A stretch of DNA of 49,604 nt. Origin: Arenimonas donghaensis DSM 18148 = HO3-R19 (GTDB taxonomy: Bacteria; Pseudomonadota; Gammaproteobacteria; Xanthomonadales; Xanthomonadaceae). The notes under the pieces were generated by a model. That model searched no databases, had not been told where the DNA came from, and saw only the letters and a list, made by a program, of their open reading frames with translations. Position numbers and translations under genes: made by a program. The DNA is taken from the NCBI RefSeq assembly GCF_000743535.1, contig NZ_AVCJ01000013.1, forward strand, positions 1 through 49,604. The letters run 5' to 3'. Of this stretch, positions 10,668 to 19,727 are shown piece after piece (within the stretch, counting starts at the first letter, position 1; every line of letters starts with the position of its first letter).

Positions 10668-10706
10668 TCGTTCGTGAACCTGGCCTGCGGCCAGGGTCAC
10701 GAACGA
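10668..10706. repeat. Inverted repeat, possible terminator between the two NHL genes
   Basis: Two 17-base arms (10668-10684 and 10690-10706) pair with a single mismatch around a 5-base loop. The arms begin TCGTTCGTGA and end TCACGAACGA. No T run follows, so an intrinsic terminator is unproven. It lies 50 bases after the stop of the first NHL gene; the rest of this 172-base gap shows no convincing promoter boxes. Confidence 0.6.
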
Positions 10707-10792
10707 ACAGCGAACTGACCTGAATTCCTCAATTTCCCCGTAACTACGCCCGTTGCAATGGTCGACAACCACCACCCGGAGTTATTGCTTTG

Positions 10793-13700
10793 ATGGATAT
10801 TTCGCCCCGCCCTCTGTGGCTGCTTGCACAGGCCCTGGTTGCTTTCGCGCTGGCAGTGTTGTCCGCCGCAGCGGGTGCATCCGAGACCATCAACACCTAT
10901 GCGGGTACAGGCGCTGCCGGTCCGATCGGACCGGAAGTTCCGAGGCTTGAGGCCAACTTCGAGGGACCGACCGCCGTCGACACCCTGCACCGGGGGGCCA
11001 TGGTTGCCGATGGGGCGCGCATCCGGGCAGTAAACACGCAGACAGTCCGTACGTTTGCCGGAACGGGCACCCCAGGATTTGCAGGAGACGGCGGACCCGT
11101 CGCGGACGCCGTCATCGGCGTGCCCGGGGGCATCGCAAAGTTGCCGGCGGCCGAGGAAAGGGTTCTGACCTTTTTTACCGACCCGGCGACGCATCGGCTC
11201 CGGATGGTGGACGACCAGGGCATCATGCGTACCCTCGCGGGCAATGGCTCGGCGGGTGATACCGGCGATGGCGGAGCGGCCGCGGCTGCAACGCTCGACG
11301 CCCCGACGGCGCTGGTTTCGAACTATCCGGGTTACCCGCGTTCGCTTTTCCTGAGCACCGGCAACCGGGTCCGGCTGGTCCGCCTGGATCCGATTTCGGC
11401 GGCACCGCCTGCCGGTGTCATCCTGGCGTTCGCCGGCACCGGTGAAGCGGGCTTTTCCGGCGACGGTGGCCCGGCGGCCAGTGCTCGCCTGAACTCGCCA
11501 GGCGCCCTGGCGGCGGCTCCCGACGGCAGCGTCTACATCGCCGATAACGGAAACTTCCGGATACGCCGGGTGGACCCGCAGGGAATCATCACCACGGTGG
11601 CGGGCACCGGCGTGGAAGGCGATGCCGGCTTGGGCGGTCCCGCTACGCAGGCCCAGTTGAGTGTCGTCACGGCCCTGGCGCTTGACCAGCAGGGTCGTCT
11701 CTACATCGCACAGGCGCAGCACCACCGTATCCTGCGCATCGGCGGCGACGGCCAGCTCGAGTCGTTCATCGGCACCGGAACGGCAGGATTCTCGGGCGAT
11801 GGCGGCCCCGTGGGTGCCGCCCAGCTCAACCAACCCTCGGGCCTGGGCGTGGACGTCGACAACCGGCTCTGGATCGCGGACAAAGGCAACCGCCGCATCC
11901 GGATCACCAGCCCCCTGATCGCTGACGGCGCGACGGTGCCCGAAGCGCCGGGCAAACCCCGGGCGTCTTCAGCGAATACCGCGATCAGGGTCGAAGTCGA
12001 GCCGCCGGCCGACGGCGGCATGCCCATCCTCGAATACATCTATGAAGCGACGCCGGCCGACGTTCCACCGCAGGCCAGTGCCTACCCTCGGCTGACCGTT
12101 TCCGGACTCGAAAACGGCCGCACGTATACCTTCACCGTGCGCGCACGTAATGCCGTTGGCCTGGGCCCGCGCTCCCCGGCTTCGAACCAGGCCGTCCCCC
12201 TGCTTTCGATGCCCGAGCTGTCGGCGCCGGACGTCCAGGTGTGGGAAGGCAACAGCGGCGGGTCCGTGGCGCAGATGCGCTTCCTCCTCGACAGCCCTGC
12301 CGTGATTCCCGTGGAATTCTCGGTGCGCAGCAATGGTGGCAGTGCGACGCCGGGCGTCGACTACGCGCCCATCCCGCTCACGCCCCTGCGCATCGAGGTC
12401 GGTCAGACCGAAGTGAGCCTGCCGGTGACGGTTTTTGGTGACACCGCGGTGGAACAGGACGAAACCATCGAGTTCGACTGGGACTTCGGCATCAGTGGCG
12501 CCTATAGGGAAACACCGCGCCAGCGTCGCTGGACGCTGGTCGTGCGTGACGACGACATCGCCACGCCGGTCGAGATCGCAGTGCGCAACGACCGCCTCGT
12601 GCTCAGGGAGAACAGTCCGGCAACGGCCGTGCCTGTGCTGGAGAACGATGAGTTCGACCTGGCGCGCCTGGCCGGAGGAAGCCTGGTCGTGGCTGCACCG
12701 CCCGTAAAGGGTTCGGCCACCGTCGACAACGGCGGAACGCCGGGTAGTGCAGGGGATGACGTGCTGCGTTACCAGCCGCATCCCGACACCGCAGGTGAAG
12801 ACCAGTTCTCCTACCGTGTCTGTCTTTCCGGCGGTGTTTGCAGGGAGGCCACGGTAACCGTGATGATCCGGCCGCACCTGGACCACGAACTCTATTTCGT
12901 AGGCAATGCTGGCTTCAAAGACCTTGAGTTGATCGGCCTGCGCGCCATGCCGTCAGCCACGTATTCGACGACGGCGCTGGTCGGGCCGGTCTTCATCCAG
13001 GACGCCCTGTCCGTGGATCCGAGCAGCGAGACCCCCTGGGACGGCGGCGAAAGCCGTCGCGTGCACCTGCGCACCTTGCCGGAGAGCGACACACCCGACG
13101 CGCGTGAATGGAAAGTACTGGTGGAATCCGGCGACGCCGGCGAAGGCACCGCCGTCGACCTGTACCTGGGGCTGGACGAAAACGGGGATGGCCAGGCTTC
13201 GCCGGATGAACTGCGCTGCACGTCAGCGACGGACGCGAATGTCGAACGCTGCGAGCTCGCGCTCAGCCAGTCGCCAGGCGAGCGGCCTGCCTACTGGGTG
13301 ATGGTGCACAACCGCGGCGTTTCAACGGCATCCACGCGCACCGACATATTTGAAGTTCCGATGTCCGGGTCCATTGGCAAGCTGGTCGCGACCGGCCCGG
13401 GCCGCGCGGACGCGGGCGAAGCCTCGACCCTTCGCGTGGCCTGGCACGACGGTACCCTGCTGGCGGGCGGATACCGGGTTGGCTACGTGGCACTGTCGGC
13501 AGCCGACGGCCAGCCAATGGGCAGCTTCCCGATCCGCATCCACGACTACGACCTCCCTGTCGAAGCCGTCGTGCTGCGCAGCGGCGAGCCCTACACCCTG
13601 GCGCTACGCCCTGGGCAAAGGCATGAATCGATCATCATCGACGTGCCCCTGGGCGCCACCCGGATGACGGTGCAATCGGCAAGTACCCAGAACGTCGACC

Positions 13701-14656
13701 TGTACCTGGCGCCGGCCCCCGGCAGCGGCGGTGGCCCCGACTCCCTGGTGGCGCCCGTGGCCAATGCCGCCACCCACAGCGCGACCGGGCCGACCGGCAA
13801 CGAAGTAATTGAAGTCAGCGGTGCTGCGTTGACACCCGGCAGGTGGTACCTGATCCCGCGCAACGCCGCCGCGGCGCCCGCGAGGATTGAACTCACTGCC
13901 GTGGTCGAAGGGAATGTGCCGGCGGTCAGGCCGGGCAGCTACTTCAATGCCGATCGTTCGGGCCATGGCCTGTTCCTGTATCCGGCAGGGAACCAATGGG
14001 CCGGCCTTTGGTACACCTATCTCGAGGACGGCGTTGGTACCTGGTATTACCTGCAGGCGCCCGCGCCGGGCATCGAAGGCCTTTGGACCAGCGCGATCTA
14101 TCGCGCGTCCTGGAACGGGATGCGTAATGTGCTCACCCAGATCGGTCACGCCACGGTGACGCCCACCGGATCGGACGGTTTTCTCTTCAGCTATACGCTA
14201 GACGGCAAGACCGGTTCGGAACCAATGGCGCCGCTGGGGCGGGGCTGTCCGACACTGGGCGGGTTGCCGGTAGACGCAAGCTCACACTGGTTCAACCCGG
14301 ACAGCGCGGGCACGGGCTATAGCGTCCAGTTCTTCGAGAATTACGAGTTCCATGCGGCGTTCATCTACGACGAACGCGGACAGCCGCGTTTCGTCACGGC
14401 CGAGCGCAACGCCTTTGGGGGCGCCAACGCCAACCTGGTGGCGCAGCAGCTCACGGGTTTCTGCCCGACCTGTCCGCGCCTGGCGCCACCCGAGCGGTTT
14501 GACGTCGGCGTGCTCGGCCGCACGATCAGCCAGGGCAAGCTCGATCGCATCTCGCTGGATCTGCTGTTCGAGGCGGGTGTCGATGGCGCCTGGAGCATCG
14601 ACGAGCCGGTGCAGCTGCTCGGCGGCCCCGGTACCACGCAAGGTTGTGCGCCCTGA
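10793..14656 (+). CDS. Secreted NHL beta-propeller / FN3 / Calx-beta protein (paralogue 2)
   Basis: A 1287-residue exported protein, tandem paralogue of the preceding gene. ATG 10793 follows a TTG and has GGAG 11 bases upstream. The signal peptide is LLAQALVAFALAVLSAAAGAS. Six NHL-type repeats (about residues 25-380, e.g. AGTGEAGFSGDGGPAASA) suggest one six-bladed propeller. They are followed by a fibronectin type III domain (about 382-472, NGRTYTFTVRARNAVGLGP), a Calx-beta domain (about 475-590), an Ig/cadherin-like domain (about 592-700) and the shared C-terminal module from DLYLGLDENGDG (about 789) to TTQGCAP. It differs from paralogue 1 by the inserted FN3 and the shorter propeller. Function unknown; adhesion or ligand binding is inference. 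Confidence 0.85.
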   Translation: MDISPRPLWLLAQALVAFALAVLSAAAGASETINTYAGTGAAGPIGPEVPRLEANFEGPTAVDTLHRGAMVADGARIRAVNTQTVRTFAGTGTPGFAGDGGPVADAVIGVPGGIAKLPAAEERVLTFFTDPATHRLRMVDDQGIMRTLAGNGSAGDTGDGGAAAAATLDAPTALVSNYPGYPRSLFLSTGNRVRLVRLDPISAAPPAGVILAFAGTGEAGFSGDGGPAASARLNSPGALAAAPDGSVYIADNGNFRIRRVDPQGIITTVAGTGVEGDAGLGGPATQAQLSVVTALALDQQGRLYIAQAQHHRILRIGGDGQLESFIGTGTAGFSGDGGPVGAAQLNQPSGLGVDVDNRLWIADKGNRRIRITSPLIADGATVPEAPGKPRASSANTAIRVEVEPPADGGMPILEYIYEATPADVPPQASAYPRLTVSGLENGRTYTFTVRARNAVGLGPRSPASNQAVPLLSMPELSAPDVQVWEGNSGGSVAQMRFLLDSPAVIPVEFSVRSNGGSATPGVDYAPIPLTPLRIEVGQTEVSLPVTVFGDTAVEQDETIEFDWDFGISGAYRETPRQRRWTLVVRDDDIATPVEIAVRNDRLVLRENSPATAVPVLENDEFDLARLAGGSLVVAAPPVKGSATVDNGGTPGSAGDDVLRYQPHPDTAGEDQFSYRVCLSGGVCREATVTVMIRPHLDHELYFVGNAGFKDLELIGLRAMPSATYSTTALVGPVFIQDALSVDPSSETPWDGGESRRVHLRTLPESDTPDAREWKVLVESGDAGEGTAVDLYLGLDENGDGQASPDELRCTSATDANVERCELALSQSPGERPAYWVMVHNRGVSTASTRTDIFEVPMSGSIGKLVATGPGRADAGEASTLRVAWHDGTLLAGGYRVGYVALSAADGQPMGSFPIRIHDYDLPVEAVVLRSGEPYTLALRPGQRHESIIIDVPLGATRMTVQSASTQNVDLYLAPAPGSGGGPDSLVAPVANAATHSATGPTGNEVIEVSGAALTPGRWYLIPRNAAAAPARIELTAVVEGNVPAVRPGSYFNADRSGHGLFLYPAGNQWAGLWYTYLEDGVGTWYYLQAPAPGIEGLWTSAIYRASWNGMRNVLTQIGHATVTPTGSDGFLFSYTLDGKTGSEPMAPLGRGCPTLGGLPVDASSHWFNPDSAGTGYSVQFFENYEFHAAFIYDERGQPRFVTAERNAFGGANANLVAQQLTGFCPTCPRLAPPERFDVGVLGRTISQGKLDRISLDLLFEAGVDGAWSIDEPVQLLGGPGTTQGCAP

Positions 14657-14678
14657 CGGGTGACGGCAGGATAGGCCG

Positions 14679-15290
14679 ATGAAACGTCATTTCTCGATGA
14701 TCCGCGATTTCCACCTGGCCGACTGGTTCACCCTGGCCAATGCCTTCTGCGGCACGGGCGCGATCTTCGCCGCCATGCGCTTCCTGCAGGACGGGCGGGT
14801 GGGCGACCTGCTGTGGGGCATGGCGCTGGTGCCGCTGGCTTTCGTGTTCGATGCACTCGACGGCTGGGTGGCGCGCCAGCGCCACGGCGCGTCGCTGCTG
14901 GGGCGTGAACTGGACTCGCTGTCGGACGTCATTTCCTTCGGCGTGGCGCCGGCGGCGCTGGCCTATGCCTGCGGCATGCAGGGCGGCTGGGACTGGCTGG
15001 TGCTGTCGTACTTCGTCGGCTGCGGCGTCAGCCGGCTGGCGCGTTTCAACGTCACGGTCGAAGAACTCTCCGAGGGCGCCGCCAAGGTGCGGTTCTTCGA
15101 GGGCACGCCCATCCCGACCTCCGTGGTGCTGGTCGGTCTGCTGGCCGTCGCGGCCTGGCAGGGCGCCATCGGCGAGAGCCTGTGGTTCGGCCAGCTCGAC
15201 CTGGGCTGGCAGCTGCATCCGCTGGTGCTGCTGTTCGCCGTCTCGGGTTCGCTGATGATCAGCAAGACGATTCGGATTCCCAAGCCCTGA
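14679..15290 (+). CDS. pssA: CDP-diacylglycerol-serine O-phosphatidyltransferase-like membrane enzyme
   Basis: A 203-residue integral membrane CDP-alcohol phosphatidyltransferase. The full signature DGx2ARx8Gx3Dx3D is present as D61 G62, A65 R66, G75, D79 and D83. The N-terminal WFTLANAFCGTGAIFAAM and the later VSRLARFNV and FFEGTPIPTSVVLV stretches fit the PssA type II subfamily, which makes phosphatidylserine, the precursor of phosphatidylethanolamine. The family motif alone does not separate PssA from related enzymes, but the overall pattern favours serine as acceptor. It starts 22 bases after the NHL gene and converges on the DUF6868 gene. Confidence 0.85.
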   Translation: MKRHFSMIRDFHLADWFTLANAFCGTGAIFAAMRFLQDGRVGDLLWGMALVPLAFVFDALDGWVARQRHGASLLGRELDSLSDVISFGVAPAALAYACGMQGGWDWLVLSYFVGCGVSRLARFNVTVEELSEGAAKVRFFEGTPIPTSVVLVGLLAVAAWQGAIGESLWFGQLDLGWQLHPLVLLFAVSGSLMISKTIRIPKP

Positions 15291-15305
15291 GCCAAACCAT
15301 CCCTG

Positions 15306-15548
15306 TTATTTGATCAACTGGATCGCGATCAGCGGCGTCAGGTTGAAGACGATGATCAACAGCTTGTAGGCGGCCATGGCGCCGTAGTGCACGGCATCGA
15401 ACACCTCGTCGGAAAGCGTGAACCAGCGCCGGTGCAGCCGGCGCACCGGTGCCCGGAACCAGACCAGGGCCGCCAGCCAAACCAGCAAGATGCCGTAATT
15501 GATCGCGAGCGACCACAGCAACAGTTCGGTGATGGGATCGTTTTTCAT
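15306..15548 (-). CDS. Small two-helix membrane protein, DUF6868-like
   Basis: An 80-residue protein with two hydrophobic segments (about 8-29 and 55-79) around a basic loop with FRAPVRRLHRRWFTLSDEVFDAVHYGAMAAYK. The RLH.RWF...E.FDA.HY..MA.YK pattern matches, from memory, a family of small uncharacterised membrane proteins (DUF6868). The ATG at 15548 is preceded on its own strand by a GAGGGAAG ribosome-binding site. It is convergent with pssA (15 bases between stops). No function is known. Confidence 0.75.
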   Translation of the reverse strand: MKNDPITELLLWSLAINYGILLVWLAALVWFRAPVRRLHRRWFTLSDEVFDAVHYGAMAAYKLLIIVFNLTPLIAIQLIK

Positions 15549-15706
15549 GGCGCTTCCCTCGGTTCGAATTGTGACAAGCTTAATTGGTGCCGGGTGGATG
15601 TGCTCGATTCCGCCGTTCGCCAAGCCCATGATCGCCAACGTTTCTTGTCTGGAAAGGCCGTGTTTCCAGGCTTTTCGCGTTTCATCCCTGGGTTGCTGCT
15701 TCGTCA

Positions 15707-15735
15707 TTGTGGTGCTCTCGCGCGGGGCGTAGCTT
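15707..15735 (+). promoter_or_regulatory. Predicted promoter of the NTF2-like protein gene
   Basis: TTGTGG (15707-15712) and TAGCTT (15730-15735) are 17 bases apart, 40-odd bases before the ATG at 15778. The start would be near 15742. The rest of the 229-base gap 15549-15777 holds a 7-bp hairpin (CTGGAAA / TTTCCAG) and otherwise nothing I can name. Confidence 0.45.
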
Positions 15736-15777
15736 GGCCCGCAACGGGGCATTCCGTCCCCGCAGGGAGGGAGAACC

Positions 15778-16575
15778 ATGGATAAGCGCATCATCGCGGC
15801 CAGCCTCGCACTGGCGATGGCCGGCCAGGCCGAGGCGGCTTGCACCGCCGCCCAGAAGGCCGAACTCGAAGCACTGGATCGCAGCTGGTCCGAAGCGGCC
15901 CGCAAAGGCGACAAGAAGGCGCTCGACGCCATCTACAGCGACCACTTCCACGACCTTGCCCCGGGACGGCCACAGGACAAGAAGTCGGCGATCGCGTCGG
16001 TTACCGCAGGCGCGGGCGGGGGCGATCCGATCGTGCAGGACTTCTACAACATCCACTGTCACGGCGACACCGCAGTGATCACCCATCGCGTCGGCGGCAC
16101 CTGGGAAGACGGCGACCAGTCGGGGAACTGGTACGCCCGCAGCATCCACCATCTCGTGCGCGAAGGCGGCAAGTGGCGGGTACTCGCCAATGCCGGACAC
16201 CCGTTGGACGATGCCGGTGTCGTCACCTACCTGGACCTGGAATGGAACATCGCCGACATGGCGGGCGACAAGTCCTGGTACGAGCGCAACCTGGCTGCGG
16301 ACTACGTGGGCGTCAGCAGTCGCAATGGCGAACTGCAGGACAAGAAGTCCGCCGTCGCGGAGATCGGCAAGTACAAGGTGAGCCAGGCCGACAGCACGGA
16401 CGTGGACGTCCAGGTCAATGACGACACCGCCCGCGTCACCGGCATTTACCACTACGCCGGGACGGACGACAAAGGCCAGGCGTTCAAGCGCAGCATCCGC
16501 TACATCGACACCTGGGTCCGGCGTGATGGGCGCTGGCAGGTGTGGAGCTCGCAGGGGACCCAGATCGCGGATTGA
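15778..16575 (+). CDS. Secreted protein with two NTF2-like (DUF4440/SnoaL) domains
   Basis: 265 residues with a short signal peptide (MDKRIIAASLALAMAGQAEAA) after a strong GGGAGGGAGAACC ribosome-binding site. Two NTF2-like domains lie in tandem: about residues 22-135 (LDRSWSEAARKGDKKALDAIY .. W.VLANAGHP) and about 145-263 (LEWNIADMAGDKSWYERNLAADYVGVSS .. TWVRRDGRWQVWSSQ). Both keep the repeated QDKKSA element, pointing to an internal duplication. The fold often binds small ligands; no catalytic residues can be assigned. Probably periplasmic. Confidence 0.8.
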   Translation: MDKRIIAASLALAMAGQAEAACTAAQKAELEALDRSWSEAARKGDKKALDAIYSDHFHDLAPGRPQDKKSAIASVTAGAGGGDPIVQDFYNIHCHGDTAVITHRVGGTWEDGDQSGNWYARSIHHLVREGGKWRVLANAGHPLDDAGVVTYLDLEWNIADMAGDKSWYERNLAADYVGVSSRNGELQDKKSAVAEIGKYKVSQADSTDVDVQVNDDTARVTGIYHYAGTDDKGQAFKRSIRYIDTWVRRDGRWQVWSSQGTQIAD

Positions 16576-16662
16576 CCGTCCCGGGTTTGATCCTGGTTTT
16601 ACCTTGCCCCGGCATCCTGCTTCTCGACCGCCAACCGGGCGGCAGGATGTCGGAGCAGACTC

Positions 16663-17712
16663 ATGTGGAAATGGATACGTTGGACGGCCGGCATCATCGC
16701 CGGCCTGGTGGTGGTGCTGGGGATTTCCGGCTGGGCGTACGTCCAGAGCCTGGACCTGGACGCCGAGCCGCGAGGCAACCGCGACGCTACCGCGGCGGAC
16801 CTGGCCTTCGTCCGCGATGCCGGCCCCGCGCAGCGCGGGCGCGTGCTTGCCGTGCTCAGCAGCACGGCGCGATTCGACCAGGACCGGCGCAAGGGCGGCT
16901 ACGAGCTTACCGAAATCTCGCGCGCGTATTGGGTGTTCCAGGCCAATGGTTATGAGGTGGACCTTGCCAGCCCCGCCGGTGGCAGGCCGCCACAAACCCT
17001 GGACGATGGGCTGGTCGACGCCGATTACGCGTTCCTCAACGACCCCGCCGTCGAAGCCAAGCTGGCCGATACGATCCCGCTGGCTCGCGTGGATTCGTCC
17101 CGTTACGACGCCGTCTACTTCGTCGGCGGCAAGGGCGCGATGTTCGATTTTCCCGGCAACCCGGACATCGCGCGCATCGTTCGCGACATCGCGCCCAGGG
17201 GCGTGATCGGTGCGGTCTGCCATGGCCCCGCGGCGCTGCTGGACATCGAGCTGCCGGACGGGCGCCCCTTGCTGAGCGGCAAGCGGGTCACCGGGTTCAG
17301 CAATGCCGAGGAACTCTTCCTGATCGAACAGGCGCGCAACGTCTTTCCCTTCATGCTGCAGGATGCACTGGCGGGGCAGGCGGGTGCCTTCGTGGAGGGG
17401 CCAATGTACCTGGACAACACCGTGGTCGATGGCAACCTGGTCACCGGCCAGAATCCCTGGTCCACCTGGTCGGTCGCCGAGGCCATGGTGCGGGCCCTGG
17501 GCCACGAACCGGTGGCCCGCGAGGCCACGACCGAAGAGGTCAGCGTCGACCTGCTTGCGACCTACCACGCCCAGGGCCTGGCGCCGGCCCTTGCCCGCAA
17601 GCGGCAAGGACCGCGGGCCGGCAAGCACATGCTGCTGATGCACGCACTGGTGTCGGCGATGCAGTGGCGCCTGCGCGAGGCCTGGGAGATACAGCATCTG
17701 GCCAGGAACTAG
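16663..17712 (+). CDS. Membrane-anchored DJ-1/PfpI (Hsp31-like) family protein
   Basis: 349 residues. One N-terminal transmembrane segment (about 8-28, IAGLVVVLGISGWAYV) is followed by a DJ-1/PfpI domain placed outside the cytoplasm. The nucleophile elbow AVCHGPAALL has Cys186-His187, and GYELTEISRAYWVFQANGYEVDLASPAGG and VVDGNLVTGQNPWST are characteristic of the Hsp31/glyoxalase-III-type branch. The usual GGHG stretch reads GGKG here (155-158). Members act as protein deglycases, chaperones or glyoxalases; which one applies is not decidable from sequence. It lies 87 bases after the NTF2-like gene and 36 before the response regulator. Confidence 0.82.
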   Translation: MWKWIRWTAGIIAGLVVVLGISGWAYVQSLDLDAEPRGNRDATAADLAFVRDAGPAQRGRVLAVLSSTARFDQDRRKGGYELTEISRAYWVFQANGYEVDLASPAGGRPPQTLDDGLVDADYAFLNDPAVEAKLADTIPLARVDSSRYDAVYFVGGKGAMFDFPGNPDIARIVRDIAPRGVIGAVCHGPAALLDIELPDGRPLLSGKRVTGFSNAEELFLIEQARNVFPFMLQDALAGQAGAFVEGPMYLDNTVVDGNLVTGQNPWSTWSVAEAMVRALGHEPVAREATTEEVSVDLLATYHAQGLAPALARKRQGPRAGKHMLLMHALVSAMQWRLREAWEIQHLARN

Positions 17713-17748
17713 GCGATTATTGGCCTATCGACGGAGGAGGCAGGCAAG

Positions 17749-18438
17749 GTGAGGGCGGGGCAGATCAAGGTGCTGTTGGTCGAGGACGACCTGGACGTGG
17801 CCGCCGGCATCGGCGACTACCTGGAAGCCAACGGGCTCGAGGTGGACTTCGCCGCCAACGCGTCCGAAGCACGGGCGCAGGTGGCCCGCTCGCCTTTCGA
17901 CCTGCTGGTGCTGGACGTGAACCTGCCGGGGCAGGACGGGGTTTCCCTGTGCCGCGAACTCAAGCGCGACCACGGCCTGGCCACGCCGGCCATCTTCCTG
18001 ACCGCCCGGGGCGGTCTCCAGGACAAGCTCGACGGATTTGCCGCCGGCGCGGTGGACTACATGGTCAAGCCATTCGCGCCGGCGGAGCTGCTCGTGCGCA
18101 TCCGCGCGATCTGCGCCCACGTCTCCGGCCCGTCCGGCGTGATGCTGGATGTCGACGGTTTCCGGCTCGATGTCCATGGCGGCTTGCTCAGTCGTGGTGA
18201 TCGCCAGCTCCAGCTGCATTCGACCGGCCTGGCCATCCTGCAACGGCTGATGCAGGCGCATCCACGCACGGTGGGCAAGCAGGTGCTTTGCCAGGGCCTG
18301 TGGGGCGACCAGACGCCTGAAAGCGATCCCTTGCGGGCACATATCTACCAGCTGCGCCAGGCGATGCTCGACTGTTTCGGCGAGGCGCCACTGACCACCG
18401 TGCGGGGTATCGGTTACCGTTTCGGGTCCGGGTCATGA
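17749..18438 (+). CDS. OmpR-family response regulator
   Basis: 229 residues: a receiver domain with the acidic pair E12-D13/D14, phospho-acceptor Asp56 (LLVLDVNLPG), Thr85 and Lys107 (MVKPFAP), followed by a winged-helix DNA-binding domain (about 130-226, ending [16 protein letters not shown]). The start codon is GTG 17749 just after GGAGGAGGCAAG. Its stop overlaps the ATG of the histidine kinase by four bases, so the two are translationally coupled partners. Targets unknown. Confidence 0.92.
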   Translation: MRAGQIKVLLVEDDLDVAAGIGDYLEANGLEVDFAANASEARAQVARSPFDLLVLDVNLPGQDGVSLCRELKRDHGLATPAIFLTARGGLQDKLDGFAAGAVDYMVKPFAPAELLVRIRAICAHVSGPSGVMLDVDGFRLDVHGGLLSRGDRQLQLHSTGLAILQRLMQAHPRTVGKQVLCQGLWGDQTPESDPLRAHIYQLRQAMLDCFGEAPLTTVRGIGYRFGSGS

Positions 18439-19664
18439 GCGCAAAGCGCAGCCTCGGCCAGGTGCTGGCACGACAATGGATCGCGTTCGCCCTGGTGCTG
18501 GCGACGTGTTTCGCGGCGATGGGCCTGGTGCTGCTCTACATCCTGGAAGATGGCTTCATCGACGACAGGCTCGCCGGCGTCGCGGCGGGCATCGTCCGAC
18601 TCGACGCGGCGCGGTTGCCCGAGCGCTTCGAAGCGTTTTCGCCGCAGCAGGCCCCTGCCGGGCTGGCGCGGGACATGCGGGGATCCCGGCCAGGAAGCAT
18701 CCGCGAGTTCCGGCTGGACGACGGCCGCTACGTGCACGTCCTGGCGGGTCGCAGTCCCGCCGGGGACGATTATTTTCTGGTCTACGACGTCAGCGACCAG
18801 TTGCGGGTGAACCAGGCGCTGGCCGCGGCCTGGCCCTGGCTGTTGGCGATGGCGGCGGCCCTGGTGCTGATTTCATGGCTGCTGTCGCGCGCGCTGGTGG
18901 TGCGGATCGCGCGCCGCGCCCGCGGACTGATCGCGCAGATAGGCGCAAGCACGGACCCGGACGCGCTCAAGGCCTTTGCCGCCCGGGAGGAAATCGCCGA
19001 ATTCAGCCAGATGGCACGCTGGGCGGCCGACTCCTGGAGTGCACGTCTGCAGGCGCTTGCCCTGGAGCGCGAGACCCTGGGTTTCCTGGGGCATGAGCTG
19101 CGCACGCCGCTTCAGTCCGCGCGCACCAGCCTGGCCTTGCTGCAGGACGATCCCGGCAACCAGGGCGCCTGGACCCGGTTGCAGCGTGCCCAGGACCGAC
19201 TGCTTCGGGCCAGCCAGAGCGTGCTTTGGCTGGCCAGTGATGCCGAGCCACCGGCAGATGCCCGTTGTGGCGTGCGCAAGGTGCTCGACGGCCTGGTGGA
19301 GGAGTTCGCTCCGCTTGCACAGGGGCGCGGCCAGACGCTGGAACTGGCCTGCGCAGGCGATCTTCATTGGGCATTGCCCGGCGAGGTTGCCGAGACCGTG
19401 GTGGCCAACGGCCTGCTCAATGCCATCCAGCACGGCGGGGCTGGCCGCATCAGCTTGCAAGCCAATCCCACTGGCCTGGTGATCGAAAACCCACGGCCCG
19501 CCGAGGCATCCACGTCGGGCTTCGGCCTGGGGCTTTCGCTGTCGGCGCGTTTGCTAGCGCGTTTCGGCTGGACGCTGGAACGCACAGAGCCCGATGGCCG
19601 GGTTCGGCTCCACGTGCAGTCACCCCCGATCGGGCGGGGGCCTGAGTGTGCGACCGCTGGATGA
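18435..19664 (+). CDS. Sensor histidine kinase, partner of the OmpR-type regulator
   Basis: 409 residues. Two transmembrane helices (about 15-37 and 132-151) flank a short periplasmic sensor of about 95 residues. A HisKA domain follows with the phospho-acceptor His220 in [11 protein letters not shown]. The ATPase domain has an N box ([10 protein letters not shown], Asn329) and a G2 loop GFGLGLS (362-368), but the usual DxGxG loop is replaced by IENPRP (350-355). That glycine-free D box is unusual and could lower ATP affinity; related kinases with the same substitution may exist. ATGA overlap with the regulator. No obvious ligand. Confidence 0.88.
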   Translation: MSAKRSLGQVLARQWIAFALVLATCFAAMGLVLLYILEDGFIDDRLAGVAAGIVRLDAARLPERFEAFSPQQAPAGLARDMRGSRPGSIREFRLDDGRYVHVLAGRSPAGDDYFLVYDVSDQLRVNQALAAAWPWLLAMAAALVLISWLLSRALVVRIARRARGLIAQIGASTDPDALKAFAAREEIAEFSQMARWAADSWSARLQALALERETLGFLGHELRTPLQSARTSLALLQDDPGNQGAWTRLQRAQDRLLRASQSVLWLASDAEPPADARCGVRKVLDGLVEEFAPLAQGRGQTLELACAGDLHWALPGEVAETVVANGLLNAIQHGGAGRISLQANPTGLVIENPRPAEASTSGFGLGLSLSARLLARFGWTLERTEPDGRVRLHVQSPPIGRGPECATAG

Positions 19665-19666
19665 CC

Positions 19667-19694
19667 GGCTCCCGCGGCTGAAGCCGCGGGAGCC
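19667..19694. repeat. REP-like palindrome
   Basis: A perfect 12-bp stem GGCTCCCGCGGC / GCCGCGGGAGCC with a TGAA loop (TTCA on the other strand), between the convergent histidine kinase and collagen-like genes. It shares the GGAG..stem-TTCA-stem design of two other palindromes in this window (28833-28911 and 31705-31752) and of REP elements common in Pseudomonas and Xanthomonadales. It may serve as a bidirectional terminator. Confidence 0.75.
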
Positions 19695-19727
19695 TTTGGC
19701 TATGCGGGCGATTGCCCGGTGGCAGGG

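Noticed and set aside
14679-15290. pssA gene as cardiolipin or phosphatidylglycerophosphate synthase
   Set aside because: The CDP-alcohol motif is shared, but the WFTLANAFCG start and FFEGTPIPTS region fit the PssA type better.
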